Positions 1-9,706 of a DNA stretch of 44,484 nucleotides are shown one piece after another. The stretch's first letter is position 1, and each line of letters starts with the position of its first letter. The position numbers and the translations under genes are program-made. The notes beneath the pieces are model-generated. The model was not told the DNA's origin, searched no databases, and worked only from the letters and a program-made list of their open reading frames with translations. This DNA is from an uncultured Clostridium sp. (GTDB lineage Bacteria > Bacillota > Clostridia > TANB77 > CAG-508): contig CAMFER010000007.1 in the NCBI GenBank assembly GCA_945949485.1, forward strand, positions 1 to 44,484. The letters are read 5' to 3'.

Positions 1-28
1 ATTTATCTCTTATTTATTCACTTATACC

Positions 29-47
29 ATTGCTGCTCCGCAGCAAT
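29..47. repeat. perfect 8-bp inverted repeat
   Basis: An 8-bp stem (ATTGCTGC) with a 3-base loop lies about 35 bases past the stop of the RCC1-repeat gene. It is GC-rich for this genome, but neither side carries a T run, so it is not a clear intrinsic terminator. Confidence 0.5.
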
Positions 48-83
48 TTAGTACAACATGTTCAAAACATTCATTATATGTTA

Positions 84-1535
84 TTAATACCCATTATACC
101 ATTCAATTTCATATAATTTATTATCAATTACTATATAGCTATCTCCTACTAATATAACTTTGTCAATATTGCAAGTGTTTATTTGCCTTACTCCGGTAAT
201 TCTATATGATTCATTGTTTATTGTTAAATAAAAGAAATCATATCTCATGTCTGTAATAATCATTGTATTTAGCTTATTATCTGTATCTGCTAAAAGTAAT
301 GTATCTCTTTTATTAGCAAATATTTCTTTTATTATTATATTATTAGAAACATTTTCTTTGTTTTCTGGGATGTTTCTTATTTCTTCATCGCTACTATAAG
401 ATAGCCTAGTATATAACCCCCATGTCCATACATTCCCATTAATGTCAAGCGTAGCAGATGATTTTTCACCTGCCGCAATATCCTTCATAGTAACCCCATT
501 GGCAGGATTTCCACTGATATCGCTTATACATAATGGTGCTTGCAAAGTACCATCTACATTAGAACCATTTCCTAAAACTCCATTTTCTTCATTTCCCCAT
601 GTCCATACTTTTCCGCTGCTATCTAATGCCATTCCATGTTTATTTCCCAAAGATACTTGCCTAATTGATATATTTTTTAATTTACTATCACTTAAATCAC
701 TAATACATTTTGGTATATTTGTATTATTTCGAGTTCCATCACCTAATTGTCCATTTGAATTATTTCCCCATCCCCATACTTTACCATTACTATCAACTGC
801 TATAGTACTTGTTTCATATGATGATATTGTAGTTATAGTTACTGTGTTTAACGGGTTTCCGGCAATATCACTTATGCATGTAGGTTCAAAACTAGCTGAT
901 GTTGTACCATTCCCTAGCTCTCCATTACTATTATCTTCTATAGTATTCCATGTCCAAACCTTTCCGTTTTCGTCTAACACTGCACAAAAAGTATATCCAG
1001 ATGCTACTTCTTTTACTACTGTACCGTATAAAGCTTCTCCTTCTTCATCATTTAAGCATATATTTTCTCTAATATTATATAATAATCCTTCCTCTGAAAT
1101 CCCATAATCTCCTGACAAGTAAATAAATTTAATGCTATCAAAATCAATTTTTTTAATATACTCTATTTCTTTTGTATTTGAATCTATAATATAATCAGAA
1201 CCATTATAATGTACTAATATTCCATTTGGATTACTGTCATAATCTACTTCTGCATTTTCATCTGTTTTTTTCAATTCTTCCAAGAATGGATCTTCATCTT
1301 CTGGATAATTTCCACTATACCAAGCTATACCGTCTACAGTCATTGCTAATCTTATCGCTTCTATATCGCTTTCTATTTTATTTTTTGTTTTTGCATTATT
1401 TGCTTGTGTCAGTATTCCATTGTCTCCTGTTAATGTTGCAATAGTCACTGCTGCTAAAATCAACAATACAATTATTGTTATTACTAATGCTATTAATGTT
1501 ATTCCTTTCATATCCTTTTTAATTTTTAATAACAT
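84..1535 (-). CDS. pilin-like N-terminus fused to RCC1-type repeats
   Basis: A 483-aa protein of unknown role. Residues 9-35 look like a type IV pilin or pseudopilin leader: a basic start, then KGITLIALV and a hydrophobic helix. The usual glutamate at mature position 5 is replaced by alanine (GITLIAL rather than GFTLIEL). From about residue 190 there are RCC1-type blade repeats with VWTW or VWGWG strands and NGELGNGT, NGQLGDGT and NGVLGNGS turns; the last repeat is degenerate. RCC1 repeats form beta-propellers that usually bind proteins. An extracellular or pilus-associated binding protein is the natural inference. The start is chosen because GGGGG lies at good spacing upstream; an internal ATG just before KGITL is possible. 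Confidence 0.7.
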   Translation of the reverse strand: MLLKIKKDMKGITLIALVITIIVLLILAAVTIATLTGDNGILTQANNAKTKNKIESDIEAIRLAMTVDGIAWYSGNYPEDEDPFLEELKKTDENAEVDYDSNPNGILVHYNGSDYIIDSNTKEIEYIKKIDFDSIKFIYLSGDYGISEEGLLYNIRENICLNDEEGEALYGTVVKEVASGYTFCAVLDENGKVWTWNTIEDNSNGELGNGTTSASFEPTCISDIAGNPLNTVTITTISSYETSTIAVDSNGKVWGWGNNSNGQLGDGTRNNTNIPKCISDLSDSKLKNISIRQVSLGNKHGMALDSSGKVWTWGNEENGVLGNGSNVDGTLQAPLCISDISGNPANGVTMKDIAAGEKSSATLDINGNVWTWGLYTRLSYSSDEEIRNIPENKENVSNNIIIKEIFANKRDTLLLADTDNKLNTMIITDMRYDFFYLTINNESYRITGVRQINTCNIDKVILVGDSYIVIDNKLYEIEWYNGY

Positions 1536-1747
1536 TATCTTTTCCCCCTTCTTTTGTTTTCTTCTTGATTTTGTTTAACTTTTTATTTTAGTTGTTTTTT
1601 CTTCCTGTTATTTTATATTTATTAGTTTTTATATAGATTATTCCCATTCTTGTAAATAGTATTCTTGGTACTCTTTACTTATTTAGGATATGAAATTTTC
1701 AATGTACTTTTTTCTATTTACAAAAATAGACCTAATTATATAGCTAT

Positions 1748-1776
1748 ATTTTATATAACTTATATAATTAAGTCAA
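1748..1776 (-). promoter_or_regulatory. sigma-A-type promoter for the RCC1-repeat gene
   Basis: On the minus strand a TTGACT -35 box (1771-1776) is followed by a 17-base spacer and a TAAAAT -10 box (1748-1753). It lies just after recO and leaves a leader of about 200 bases before the start at 1535. The region 1536-1813 holds nothing else that I can identify apart from AT-rich inverted repeats. Confidence 0.55.
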
Positions 1777-1813
1777 TAGTTTTTATTTTACATTTTTGTT
1801 ACAGTCTTTGTAT

Positions 1814-2545
1814 TTAAAATATATCTTCTAATTTATATTCCTTTTCAAGTTTTTCATTGAAATATAGTTTTACTATAAGTTTGAATTCTTCTAAAGAATC
1901 ATCTTTTATATTAAAAGAAAATAATTTTTTTGAAGGAGCTGTAACAGTGTATTTTATAGCATTAAATGTGCTATAACTCATAGTCATTGATGATTTATCT
2001 TGCCTGCTACAAGCTTCACATTTTATTCCATTATCTCTTAAACTAAAATAATACTTATCACTTTCTTCATTACAACTTATACATTTGTCAATCTTTGGTC
2101 TAAATCCTAAAATTGATATTAATCTTAATTTAAATATACTTAATATTAAATCTAAATCTTTATCTGTTTCAGAAATCATGTATAAAGTATTAAGCAAAAG
2201 TTGCATAATATTAAAGCAATTTTCATTTTCTCCGAGTAACATCTTGTACTATTTTATTTATATGTACTGCATATTTTAATTTATCCAAATCTGTCCTTAT
2301 GTTATAGAAAACCTCTATTGGTTCTACAGAATTTATATGATATGTACTTGTCCCTTTAAATACTAAATATTCACCAAAACAAAAAATTTGTGTTCCGAGC
2401 TAGAAGCGAACTTCTTGGTCTTCTAGCTCCTTTCGCAACACAAGAGATCTTTCCGCAAATTTGGTGTTAGTATTGTAAGCATTTTATCAAAGTCTCCAAC
2501 ATTACTTTCAGATAACACTACTCCATTAATTTTTGTATTTGCCAT
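1814..2545 (-). CDS. recO: DNA repair protein RecO, read through three CGGA sites
   Basis: RecO loads RecA onto SSB-coated DNA in the RecFOR pathway. Read conceptually with CGGA as one glycine codon at three places (residues 31, 50 and 104), the gene gives one 242-aa protein, the family length. It has an OB-fold N-terminus (LTPNL-G-KIS, AKGARRPRS), a helical middle and a zinc-finger-like C-terminal part with two CxxC pairs (CISC, CEAC). In frame 0 it stops ten codons after the first site, and both middle segments also end quickly. The order recO-yqzL-era is the usual Firmicutes one. The start at 2545 has AGAGGGG upstream. A true pseudogene is the alternative, but all three lesions are identical in kind and the rest of the sequence is conserved. 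Confidence 0.9.
2231..2234 (-). other. CGGA recoding site 3 in recO (Gly104)
   Basis: Codons read ACT CGGA GAA, giving T-G-E. Reading CGG as a triplet meets TGA three codons later. Glycine here joins the N-terminal domain to the long C-terminal reading frame. Confidence 0.85.
2394..2397 (-). other. CGGA recoding site 2 in recO (Gly50)
   Basis: Codons read GCT CGGA ACA, giving A-G-T in LLAGTQ. The triplet frame stops at TGA eight codons after the CGG. Confidence 0.87.
2452..2455 (-). other. CGGA recoding site 1 in recO (Gly31)
   Basis: Codons read TTG CGGA AAG, giving L-G-K in the conserved TPxLGKIS stretch of RecO. The triplet frame stops at TAG ten codons after the CGG. Confidence 0.9.
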
Positions 2546-2556
2546 TTTCCCCTCTT

Positions 2557-2712
2557 CTATCTTTCTATATCTTCTCCATATATATCTTCATTTATTTTAT
2601 ATTCATTTTTATCTTTTAATTCTTTTTCTATTGTTTCTATTTGCTTCATTTCTAAATAGGCATTTATATCACCAGTATTTTTAAAAGCATCCCATGCGAT
2701 TTTTTTAATCAT
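2557..2712 (-). CDS. yqzL: YqzL-like small protein
   Basis: A 51-aa protein beginning MIKKIAWDAFKNTGDINAYL. The W-x-x-F-x-x-T-G-x-I-x-x-Y pattern and the position between era and recO match the YqzL family, which occupies this spot in many Firmicutes. Function is unknown. The C-terminal half is acidic and lysine-rich and not conserved. It ends 11 bases before the recO start, so the two are probably co-transcribed. Confidence 0.75.
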   Translation of the reverse strand: MIKKIAWDAFKNTGDINAYLEMKQIETIEKELKDKNEYKINEDIYGEDIER

Positions 2713-2809
2713 ATAATCACTTCCCTATATCTTTTTTAAAGTTTTACCTTTAATTTTATCATTTGCATATTTATATTTTTTATTCAAACTAATTTGAAAT
2801 ATTTTCTAT

Positions 2810-3712
2810 TTAATCTAATTTAAATTTTTTAACTATATTGTCATTTTCTTGCCAATCTTCTTTTACTTTTACCCATGTTTTTAAATTTACTTTTGTTCCA
2901 AAGTTTTCTTCCATATCTATTCTTGCCATTCTTCCAATTCTTTTTAACATATCTCCATTTTTCCCAATAATTATTCCTTTATGAGAATTTCTTAAACAAT
3001 ATATAGTTGCTTCAATATCATAGATATCTTCTCCATTTTTATTTTTTCTTTGTTTCATTTTCTCAACTTCTACATAAATTCCATGAGGTACTTCATCTTG
3101 TAATATTCTTAATGCTTTTTCCCTTATAGTTTCTTCTGCAAGTTGTCTTAAAGTTTGATCTGTATATTCCTCTATATCATAATATGCAGGACCTTCTTTT
3201 AGGTTCTTCTCAATTTCATCTAATATTATGTTTTTGTATTTTACTTCATTTGCTGAAATAGGAATAACTGCTTCAAAATCATATTCTTTGCTATACAATT
3301 CTATTAAATTTAATAAACTTTCTTTTTTTACTAAATCAATTTTATTTATTATAAGTATTGTCTTTCTTTTAGATTCTTTTATTTTATCTAATATTAATCT
3401 ATCTCCTCTACCAATGTCTTTACTAGTAGCTTCGATTAAAAATAATACTAAATCACAATCTCCTAAACTTGTAAAAGAAGTTTCAACCATTGTTTTATTT
3501 AATTTTGTTTTTGGTTTATGAATTCCAGGTGTGTCAATAAAAACTATTTGAGAATTCTCTCTATTAACAATTCCCCTTATTGCTGTTCTTGTTGTTTGTA
3601 CTTTATTTGCTATAGCTGCAACTTTTTCTCCAACTAGTAAATTTAATAAAGTTGATTTACCTACATTAGTTCTTCCTATTAATGATACAAATCCTGATTT
3701 AAATTCTGCCAT
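2810..3712 (-). CDS. era: GTPase Era
   Basis: A 300-aa GTPase that binds the 3' end of 16S rRNA and checks maturation of the 30S subunit. The G domain shows G1 GRTNVGKS, G3 DTPGIH, G4 NKID and G5 SAN. A KH domain from about residue 200 contains the GxxG-type loop IIIGKNGDML. Length and order are typical. It is first in the era-yqzL-recO run and has GGAGG just upstream of its start. It contains no CGG trinucleotide in the sense strand. Confidence 0.97.
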   Translation of the reverse strand: MAEFKSGFVSLIGRTNVGKSTLLNLLVGEKVAAIANKVQTTRTAIRGIVNRENSQIVFIDTPGIHKPKTKLNKTMVETSFTSLGDCDLVLFLIEATSKDIGRGDRLILDKIKESKRKTILIINKIDLVKKESLLNLIELYSKEYDFEAVIPISANEVKYKNIILDEIEKNLKEGPAYYDIEEYTDQTLRQLAEETIREKALRILQDEVPHGIYVEVEKMKQRKNKNGEDIYDIEATIYCLRNSHKGIIIGKNGDMLKRIGRMARIDMEENFGTKVNLKTWVKVKEDWQENDNIVKKFKLD

Positions 3713-3803
3713 TTTTATTCCTCCAATTTATTTATTACATTTTATATTATACACCATTTTCATGCTGAATTTGTAGAAATTTTGAATTTTTTTATTTTTA
3801 TAA

Positions 3804-3842
3804 AAAAGAAAAACTATCAAAAGATGTTTTTTCTTTTGATAG
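3804..3842 (-). terminator. intrinsic terminator after the glycosyltransferase gene
   Basis: An 11-bp perfect stem (CTATCAAAAGA and its complement, 3814-3824 and 3832-3842) is followed on the minus strand by a T-rich run. It sits just after the stop at 3850. Confidence 0.8.
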
Positions 3843-3849
3843 CTTAATT

Positions 3850-5143
3850 TTAAGCATATGCTTGGCGTTTTCTAAAGTTAAGAAGATTTGTAATTTCATT
3901 TTCTCCTTTTTTAATCTTCTTAGCTTTTCCGGCTCTTTCTTGCTCAATTTGACGTTTTTGTTTTTCTGCCATTGATTGACAAATAGCATTTTGATATGTA
4001 AAGTGTGTATCTTGAGCTATTTTGCTCCAGTTATACTCATTTCTTACTTTATTTTTAGCTCTCTTTGTTATATCTGCACATAACTTATGGTCATATAATA
4101 ATTCTAATATAGAATCTGCAAAAGAATTTGGATTTCCACAATATGCTTTCATACCATTAACTTTATGATCTACTATTTCATTTAATCCACCTATATCAGA
4201 TACTACAATAGGATTTTCAGAAAGCATAGCTTCTAATGCAACAATTCCAAATGGCTCATAAGTACTTGGAAATACTGCTATATCTGCAGCTTTATACATT
4301 CTTTGAACATCTTTACCATTCATATATCCTGCAAAATACACTTTATCTCCCAATCCTAGATTATTTGCTTGTGCTTTAAGTTCATCTAGCATTCCACCTT
4401 TTCCACAAATAACTAGTTTTGCATCATGATATCCATTTAATATTTTAGGCATAGCTGAAATTAAATGTTGAATTCCTTTTTCATAAACAAGTCTTCCCAT
4501 AAATAGAATTATTTTCTCATTATCCATTGCATATTTTCTTCTAAAGTTATAATCTCTTTCTATTCCATTAAATAAATTTAAATTAACTCCATTTGGTACA
4601 ACATTGATTTTTTCATAAGGTAAGCCAAATAATCTTTGTAATTCATTTTTCATATAATTGCTATTAACTATAACTTCTGCTGATTCATAAGTTAACATCC
4701 ATTCAGTATCATTTATATATCTTTGTGTTTCATCATGAATTCCACTGTTTCTTCCAGCCTCTGTCGCATGAATTGTTGATACTATTGGAATGTTATATGA
4801 ATTTTTTAAAGTTTTAGCAGCATATGCAACTAACCAATCATGTGCATGTATTACATCAAAATTTCCTTCTTCTTGTATTATCTCATTTGCCTTTGCTACC
4901 ATATTAAAGTTCATTTGCATAATCCAATCTATAAAGTTATTTGGATTAATCATGTAGTTATCCACTCTGTATACCTTAACACCTTTGTCGTCTTCAAAAT
5001 ATGGTACATCTCCATCTCTATATGTAACAACTGTTACATCATGTCCGATCTTTTAATAAAGTTTTTGATAAATCATGTACTACTCTTGCTATTCCTCCTA
5101 CTACTCTTGGTGGGTATTCCCATGTTAACATCAATATTCTCAT
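3850..5143 (-). CDS. GT4-family glycosyltransferase (glycogen synthase-like), read through one CGGA site
   Basis: With CGGA read as Gly33 this is one 430-aa GT-B glycosyltransferase of family GT4. The N-terminus MRILMLTWEYPPRVVGG is the donor-acceptor loop typical of glycogen synthase-like enzymes. Further motifs are IHAHDWL, VPNGVN, GRLVYEKG and the E-x7-E motif in EPFGIVALE. Frame 0 ends two codons after the site and would yield only about 33 residues. It probably transfers glucose to a glucan or another glycan; the acceptor cannot be told. It stands alone between two terminators, downstream of the fatty acid operon. Confidence 0.85.
5044..5047 (-). other. CGGA recoding site in the GT4 gene (Gly33)
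   Basis: Codons read GAT CGGA CAT GAT, giving D-G-H-D. This matches the common (E/D)GH(D/E)V stretch after the first helix of GT4 enzymes. The triplet frame reaches TGA two codons after CGG. Confidence 0.9.
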
Positions 5144-5308
5144 TGATAGTTCCCCTTCTTTCATAATTTTCTTTTGTTATTTCGACATCTTTTTACATTT
5201 AACTTATTTTATACAATTTTTTTTAATTTGTAAATGGTTTTACAACATTTTTTTATTTTTTTATTACTTTTTTTAATTTATTTTTTGTTTACTTTTAAAT
5301 TTAAATAA

Positions 5309-5360
5309 AAATAAGAATTCAAACTAACAAAATTGTTTTTAGAAGTTCAAATTCTTATTT
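5309..5360 (-). terminator. intrinsic terminator after accC
   Basis: A 17-bp arm pair with one mismatch (5309-5325 and 5344-5360) is followed on the minus strand by a T-rich tail. It closes the fatty acid operon. The gene-free stretch 5144-5365 is otherwise low-complexity AT sequence. Confidence 0.75.
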
Positions 5361-5365
5361 ACTTT

Positions 5366-6712
5366 TTATTTTATTTTAAATTTTTTAGCTATAAATGATG
5401 TATCATAATTATTATTTTTAAAATCTTCATCATCTAAAATCTTTAATATAAACTCTATATTAGTTGTAACTCCATCTACAACTAGTTCTGCTAAGGCACT
5501 CTTCATTTTAGCAATAGATTCATTCCTATCTTTTCCATGAACTATTACTTTAGCAATCATAGAATCATATGTAGGCGGAATCTTATATCCTGCATAAATG
5601 GCTGTATCTATTCTAATTCCATTTCCTCCTGGCAAATGAAGTTCTTTAACTGTTCCTGGACATGGCATAAAATTCTTTTCTGGGTCTTCTGCATTAATTC
5701 TAGCTTCCATACTATGCCCTGTAAATTTAATTTCTTTTTGTGTATATGATAGTTTTTCTCCACTTGCAATTTTTATTTGTTCTTTTATTATGTCTATACC
5801 AGTAATCATTTCTGTAATAGGATGTTCTACTTGTACCCTTGTATTCATCTCCATAAAATAGAAATCTTTATTTTTGTCTACTAAAAATTCAATAGTACCA
5901 GCATTAATATATCCTATTTCTTTTACTGCTTTTACTGCTGTTTCTCCCATTTTAGCTCTTAGTTTATCATCTAATACTGGAGAAGGTGTTTCTTCTAAAA
6001 CTTTTTGATTTCTTCTCTGAATTGAACAATCTCTTTCTCCTAAATGAATAGCATTTCCAAACTCATCACCTAAAACTTGTATTTCTACATGTCTTGGATT
6101 TTCTATGAATTTTTCTAAATACAAACTATCATCATTAAAAGACACTTTTGCTTCTTGTTTAACTAAATCATATACATTTTCTAATTCTTGTTTTGAATGA
6201 GCTATTCTGATACCTCTTCCGCCACCTCCAGCAGATGCTTTTAACATAACTGGATACTTGATTTTTTCTGCAAGATTAATAGCTTGTTCTTTTGAATATA
6301 TTAGTCCATCTGAACCTGGAACTACTGGCACACCTGCTCTTTTCATTGTTTCTTTAGCTTTTGATTTATTTCCTAATAAATCTATTAATTTATAGTTTGG
6401 TCCAATAAATTTAATACCTATTTCTTCACATATTTTTGCAAAATTACTATTTTCTGATAAAAATCCAAAACCTGGATGAATACTATCTGCACCGGTTAGA
6501 CACGCAGCCTCTAAAATAGCTTTTATATTCAAATAGCTTTTGGCAGATTGCGCAGGTCCAATACAAACTGCTTCATCAGCAAGTTTAGTATGTAAAGCTT
6601 CTTTATCTGCTTCAGAATAAACAGCAACAGTCCTAATCCCCATTTCTCTACAAGCTCTAATAATTCTTACAGCAATCTCACCACGATTTGCAATTAAAAC
6701 TTTTTTTAACAT
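5366..6712 (-). CDS. accC: acetyl-CoA carboxylase, biotin carboxylase subunit
   Basis: A 448-aa ATP-grasp enzyme that carboxylates biotin on AccB, the first half-reaction of malonyl-CoA synthesis. Visible are the N-terminal IANRGEIAVRI, the glycine-rich loop GGGGRGI, the active-site stretch EMNTRVQVEHP and a normal C-terminal biotin carboxylase domain. It is the last gene of the operon. accD and accA, which often follow, are absent here and must lie elsewhere. CGG occurs twice in its sense strand, both out of frame. Confidence 0.97.
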   Translation of the reverse strand: MLKKVLIANRGEIAVRIIRACREMGIRTVAVYSEADKEALHTKLADEAVCIGPAQSAKSYLNIKAILEAACLTGADSIHPGFGFLSENSNFAKICEEIGIKFIGPNYKLIDLLGNKSKAKETMKRAGVPVVPGSDGLIYSKEQAINLAEKIKYPVMLKASAGGGGRGIRIAHSKQELENVYDLVKQEAKVSFNDDSLYLEKFIENPRHVEIQVLGDEFGNAIHLGERDCSIQRRNQKVLEETPSPVLDDKLRAKMGETAVKAVKEIGYINAGTIEFLVDKNKDFYFMEMNTRVQVEHPITEMITGIDIIKEQIKIASGEKLSYTQKEIKFTGHSMEARINAEDPEKNFMPCPGTVKELHLPGGNGIRIDTAIYAGYKIPPTYDSMIAKVIVHGKDRNESIAKMKSALAELVVDGVTTNIEFILKILDDEDFKNNNYDTSFIAKKFKIK

Positions 6713-6773
6713 ATCTTGACTCCTTTGGTTCCGTAGATTTTTTGTTTCACTTTTTTAGTCGTTTTTTGTCATT

Positions 6774-7199
6774 TTATACAATAGCAAATGTCAATTCACC
6801 TTTTACAGCAACTTTTCCGTCAACAGTTGCTATTGCCTCACCTATACCTATTGGTCCTTTTCTCTTAATTATTTTTACTTCTAATTTCAAAGTATCTCCT
6901 GGAACAACTTGTTTTTTAAATCTTAATTTGCCTATTCCACCAAATAAAGCATTTTTTCCTTTATTTTCTTCCATTGATAAAATAGCAACTGCTCCTGTTT
7001 GAGCTAATGATTCTACTATTAAAACTCCTGGCATTATTGGATTGCCTGGAAAATGTCCTTTAAAATAGTATTCTTCTTCATTTACATATTTATATGCAGT
7101 CGCACTCTCACCTGGAATAAAATCTTCTACTTCATCTATCATTAAAAATGGTTCTCTTTGTGGAATTATATTTTTTATTCCTTCCTTATCTAATTTCAT
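6774..7199 (-). CDS. fabZ: 3-hydroxyacyl-ACP dehydratase FabZ
   Basis: A 141-aa hot-dog-fold dehydratase of type II fatty acid synthesis. The active-site helix contains [12 protein letters not shown] with the catalytic histidine, followed by E in VESLAQTG. It lies between accB (14-base gap) and accC (61-base gap) in the order usual for Clostridia. Confidence 0.96.
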   Translation of the reverse strand: MKLDKEGIKNIIPQREPFLMIDEVEDFIPGESATAYKYVNEEEYYFKGHFPGNPIMPGVLIVESLAQTGAVAILSMEENKGKNALFGGIGKLRFKKQVVPGDTLKLEVKIIKRKGPIGIGEAIATVDGKVAVKGELTFAIV

Positions 7200-7213
7200 T
7201 ATATTTCTCCTTT

Positions 7214-7681
7214 TTATTTTAATTTAAATAATGGTGCTCCATATTCTACCATATCTTCGTTATTTACACAGATTTCTACTACTTCACCATCAAATTCTGA
7301 TTCTATTTCATTCATTAATTTCATTGCTTCAACTATGCAAACAACTTGACCTTTTTTTATTTTATCTCCTACTTTAACAAATGGTTCTTTATCTGGAGCT
7401 GAACTTGCATAAAAAGTTCCAACCATTGGAGATTTTACAATTTTTAAATTTTCTTCTTTTTTATTTTCTACATTTACTAAAGAGTTTTCTTTTGGAGTAG
7501 TGGCAACAGGAACTGTCATTGGTGCACTAGCTTCTATAACATTTCCTCCTGTCACTACAACTTCTTTTTGCATGTTTTTCTTCATGCTAATCTTTATTCC
7601 TTCTGGAAATTCTATTTCTAATTCATCTATTTTAGAATCTCCCATATCATCTATTAGTTTTTTGATATCATTATAATCCAT
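7214..7681 (-). CDS. accB: acetyl-CoA carboxylase biotin carboxyl carrier protein
   Basis: A 155-aa carrier with a disordered linker and a C-terminal biotinyl domain carrying [11 protein letters not shown], whose lysine is biotinylated by BirA. I take MDYNDIKK as the start because GGGAGGA lies upstream at good spacing. That start is 5 bases past the fabF stop codon; a longer in-frame form would overlap fabF. Confidence 0.95.
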   Translation of the reverse strand: MDYNDIKKLIDDMGDSKIDELEIEFPEGIKISMKKNMQKEVVVTGGNVIEASAPMTVPVATTPKENSLVNVENKKEENLKIVKSPMVGTFYASSAPDKEPFVKVGDKIKKGQVVCIVEAMKLMNEIESEFDGEVVEICVNNEDMVEYGAPLFKLK

Positions 7682-7685
7682 AAAA

Positions 7686-8927
7686 CTATTCCTCCCATTT
7701 TTTGAATAATATACTGCTATTATGTCCTCCAAATCCTAAAGAGTTTGATATAGCGTATTTTATTTCTTTATTTCTTCCTTCATTTGGAACTATATCTAAG
7801 TCACATTCTTCATCTGGAACTTCATAATTTATTGTTGCAGGAACAAAACTATCTTCTATTGCTTTACAACAAACTACTGCTTCAACTCCACCTGCTGCAC
7901 CTAATAAATGTCCTGTATGTCCTTTAGTAGAACTTATCATAACCTTTTTAGCATTTTCTTCTCCTAAAGCTGTTTTTATAGCTTGAGTTTCACACATATC
8001 ATTTAAATGAGTAGATGTACCATGTGCATTTATATATGTAATCTCTTCTGGTTTTACACTAGCTTCTTCCATTGCTACTTTAATTGCTCTTGCTCCACCT
8101 TCTCCTCCTGGTGCTGGAGATGTAATATGATATGCATCTGAAGTTGCTCCATATCCTACTATTTCTGCATATATTTTAGCACCTCTTTTTTTAGCATGTT
8201 TATATTCTTCTAGTATAAGGATTCCTGCTCCTTCACCCATTACAAATCCATTTCTTTCTTTATCAAATGGCATACTTGCTCTGTTTTTATCTTCTGATCT
8301 ACTTAAAGCTTTTATATTTGCAAATCCTGCTATACTAAGTGGTGTAATTGAACTTTCAGTTCCCCCAGCTATTACAATATCTTGATATCCATGTTTAATC
8401 ATTCTAAAGCTTTCCCCAATACAATGTGTTCCACTTGCACATGCAGTAACCATAGCTATTGATTCACCTTTTGCGCCAATATCTATTGCTACATTTCCAG
8501 TTGCCATATTAGAAATTGCCATTGGTATATACATTGGTGATACTCTATCTGGTCCTTTTTCTAAGCATTTTCTTTGTTCTTCTTCTATTGTATTTACTCC
8601 ACCAATACCAGAACCAATTATTACTCCTACTCTTTCCATATTTTCTTTTTCTTTATCTAATTTGCTATCTTTCCAAGCTTCTCTTGATGCAATCATTGCA
8701 TATTGAGAATATAAATCTAATCTTTTAGCTTCTCTTCTATCAAAATATTCTTCTGGATTGTATCCTTTCACTTCTGCTGCTAATTTAACTTTAAAATTTG
8801 TTGTATCAAATTTTGTTATTTCATCTATTCCACATTTTCCTTCTTTGATACCTTTCCAAAATTCTTCTACATTATTTCCTATTGGTGTTATAGCACCTAA
8901 TCCTGTAACTACTACTCTTCTTTCCAT
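7686..8927 (-). CDS. fabF: beta-ketoacyl-ACP synthase II
   Basis: A 413-aa condensing enzyme that elongates acyl-ACP with malonyl-ACP. The catalytic triad is visible: cysteine in ACASGTH, histidine in NAHGTST and histidine in GHTGHLLGAAGG. Full length, directly after fabG with a 26-base gap. No acpP gene lies between fabG and fabF, although that is its common place in many bacteria. Confidence 0.97.
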   Translation of the reverse strand: MERRVVVTGLGAITPIGNNVEEFWKGIKEGKCGIDEITKFDTTNFKVKLAAEVKGYNPEEYFDRREAKRLDLYSQYAMIASREAWKDSKLDKEKENMERVGVIIGSGIGGVNTIEEEQRKCLEKGPDRVSPMYIPMAISNMATGNVAIDIGAKGESIAMVTACASGTHCIGESFRMIKHGYQDIVIAGGTESSITPLSIAGFANIKALSRSEDKNRASMPFDKERNGFVMGEGAGILILEEYKHAKKRGAKIYAEIVGYGATSDAYHITSPAPGGEGGARAIKVAMEEASVKPEEITYINAHGTSTHLNDMCETQAIKTALGEENAKKVMISSTKGHTGHLLGAAGGVEAVVCCKAIEDSFVPATINYEVPDEECDLDIVPNEGRNKEIKYAISNSLGFGGHNSSILFKKWEE

Positions 8928-8953
8928 CTTATTTTTCCTTTCTAATTTTATTT

Positions 8954-9694
8954 TTACATTACCATTCCGCCATCAATATTTATCACTTGCCCTGTGATAT
9001 ATGAACTTGCATCTGTTCCTAGAAAATATATTAATTCAGCAACTTCCTTTGCTGTTCCCATTCTTTTTAAAGGTATTTGATTATATATATTTTCTTTTAC
9101 ACTATCTGGTAATACATCTGTCATATCTGTTTCTATAAATCCTGGTGCAACTGCATTTGCTCTAATATTTCTTGAAGCCAATTCTTTTGCAATACTTTTT
9201 GTAAATCCTATTACTCCAGCTTTTGAAGCAGAATAATTACATTGTCCTGCATTTCCTGCAACTCCTACAACTGAAGATAAGTTTATAATTGAACCTTGTC
9301 TTTTTTTCATCATATATTTTGTAACAGCTTTTGTTACTAAAAAAGTCCCTTTTAAATTAATTTCTAAAACCTTATCAAAATCTTCTTCTTTCATTCTCAT
9401 TAATAGATTGTCTCTTGTTATACCAGCATTATTTACTAAAACATCAATTTTTCCGAATTTCTCTATTGTTGATTCAACAACTTTTTCTACTTCTTCTTGT
9501 TTTGAAACATCTGCTTTTAAAACTAAAGCTTCTATATTATTTTCTTCAAATTCTTTTTTTAATTTTTCTAGATCTGTTTTATCAGAAACATAATTTGTAA
9601 CTATATTAAATCCATTTTGTGCATATTTTAAAGCAACTTCTTTTCCGATTCCTCTTGAACCTCCTGTTACAAAAACAACTTTCTTTTCTTCCAT
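8954..9694 (-). CDS. fabG: 3-oxoacyl-ACP reductase FabG
   Basis: A 246-aa short-chain dehydrogenase using NADPH to reduce 3-oxoacyl-ACP. It shows the cofactor loop TGGSRGIGKE, the NNAG motif and the catalytic YSASK. The sense strand contains GGC GGA, TTC GGA and ATC GGA, where CGG straddles codons and the frame is undisturbed; these serve as internal controls for the CGG finding. It lies 12 bases after fabD. Confidence 0.97.
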   Translation of the reverse strand: MEEKKVVFVTGGSRGIGKEVALKYAQNGFNIVTNYVSDKTDLEKLKKEFEENNIEALVLKADVSKQEEVEKVVESTIEKFGKIDVLVNNAGITRDNLLMRMKEEDFDKVLEINLKGTFLVTKAVTKYMMKKRQGSIINLSSVVGVAGNAGQCNYSASKAGVIGFTKSIAKELASRNIRANAVAPGFIETDMTDVLPDSVKENIYNQIPLKRMGTAKEVAELIYFLGTDASSYITGQVINIDGGMVM

Positions 9695-9706
9695 AAATTT
9701 TCCTCC

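Noticed and set aside
442..1107. Long plus-strand open frame antisense to the RCC1-repeat gene
   Set aside because: It is a shadow of the repeats, with no ribosome binding site and no recognisable protein.
6713..6773. CGG on the minus strand between fabZ and accC (near 6732)
   Set aside because: It lies in the short gap between genes and is not within any coding frame, so it does not bear on the recoding pattern.
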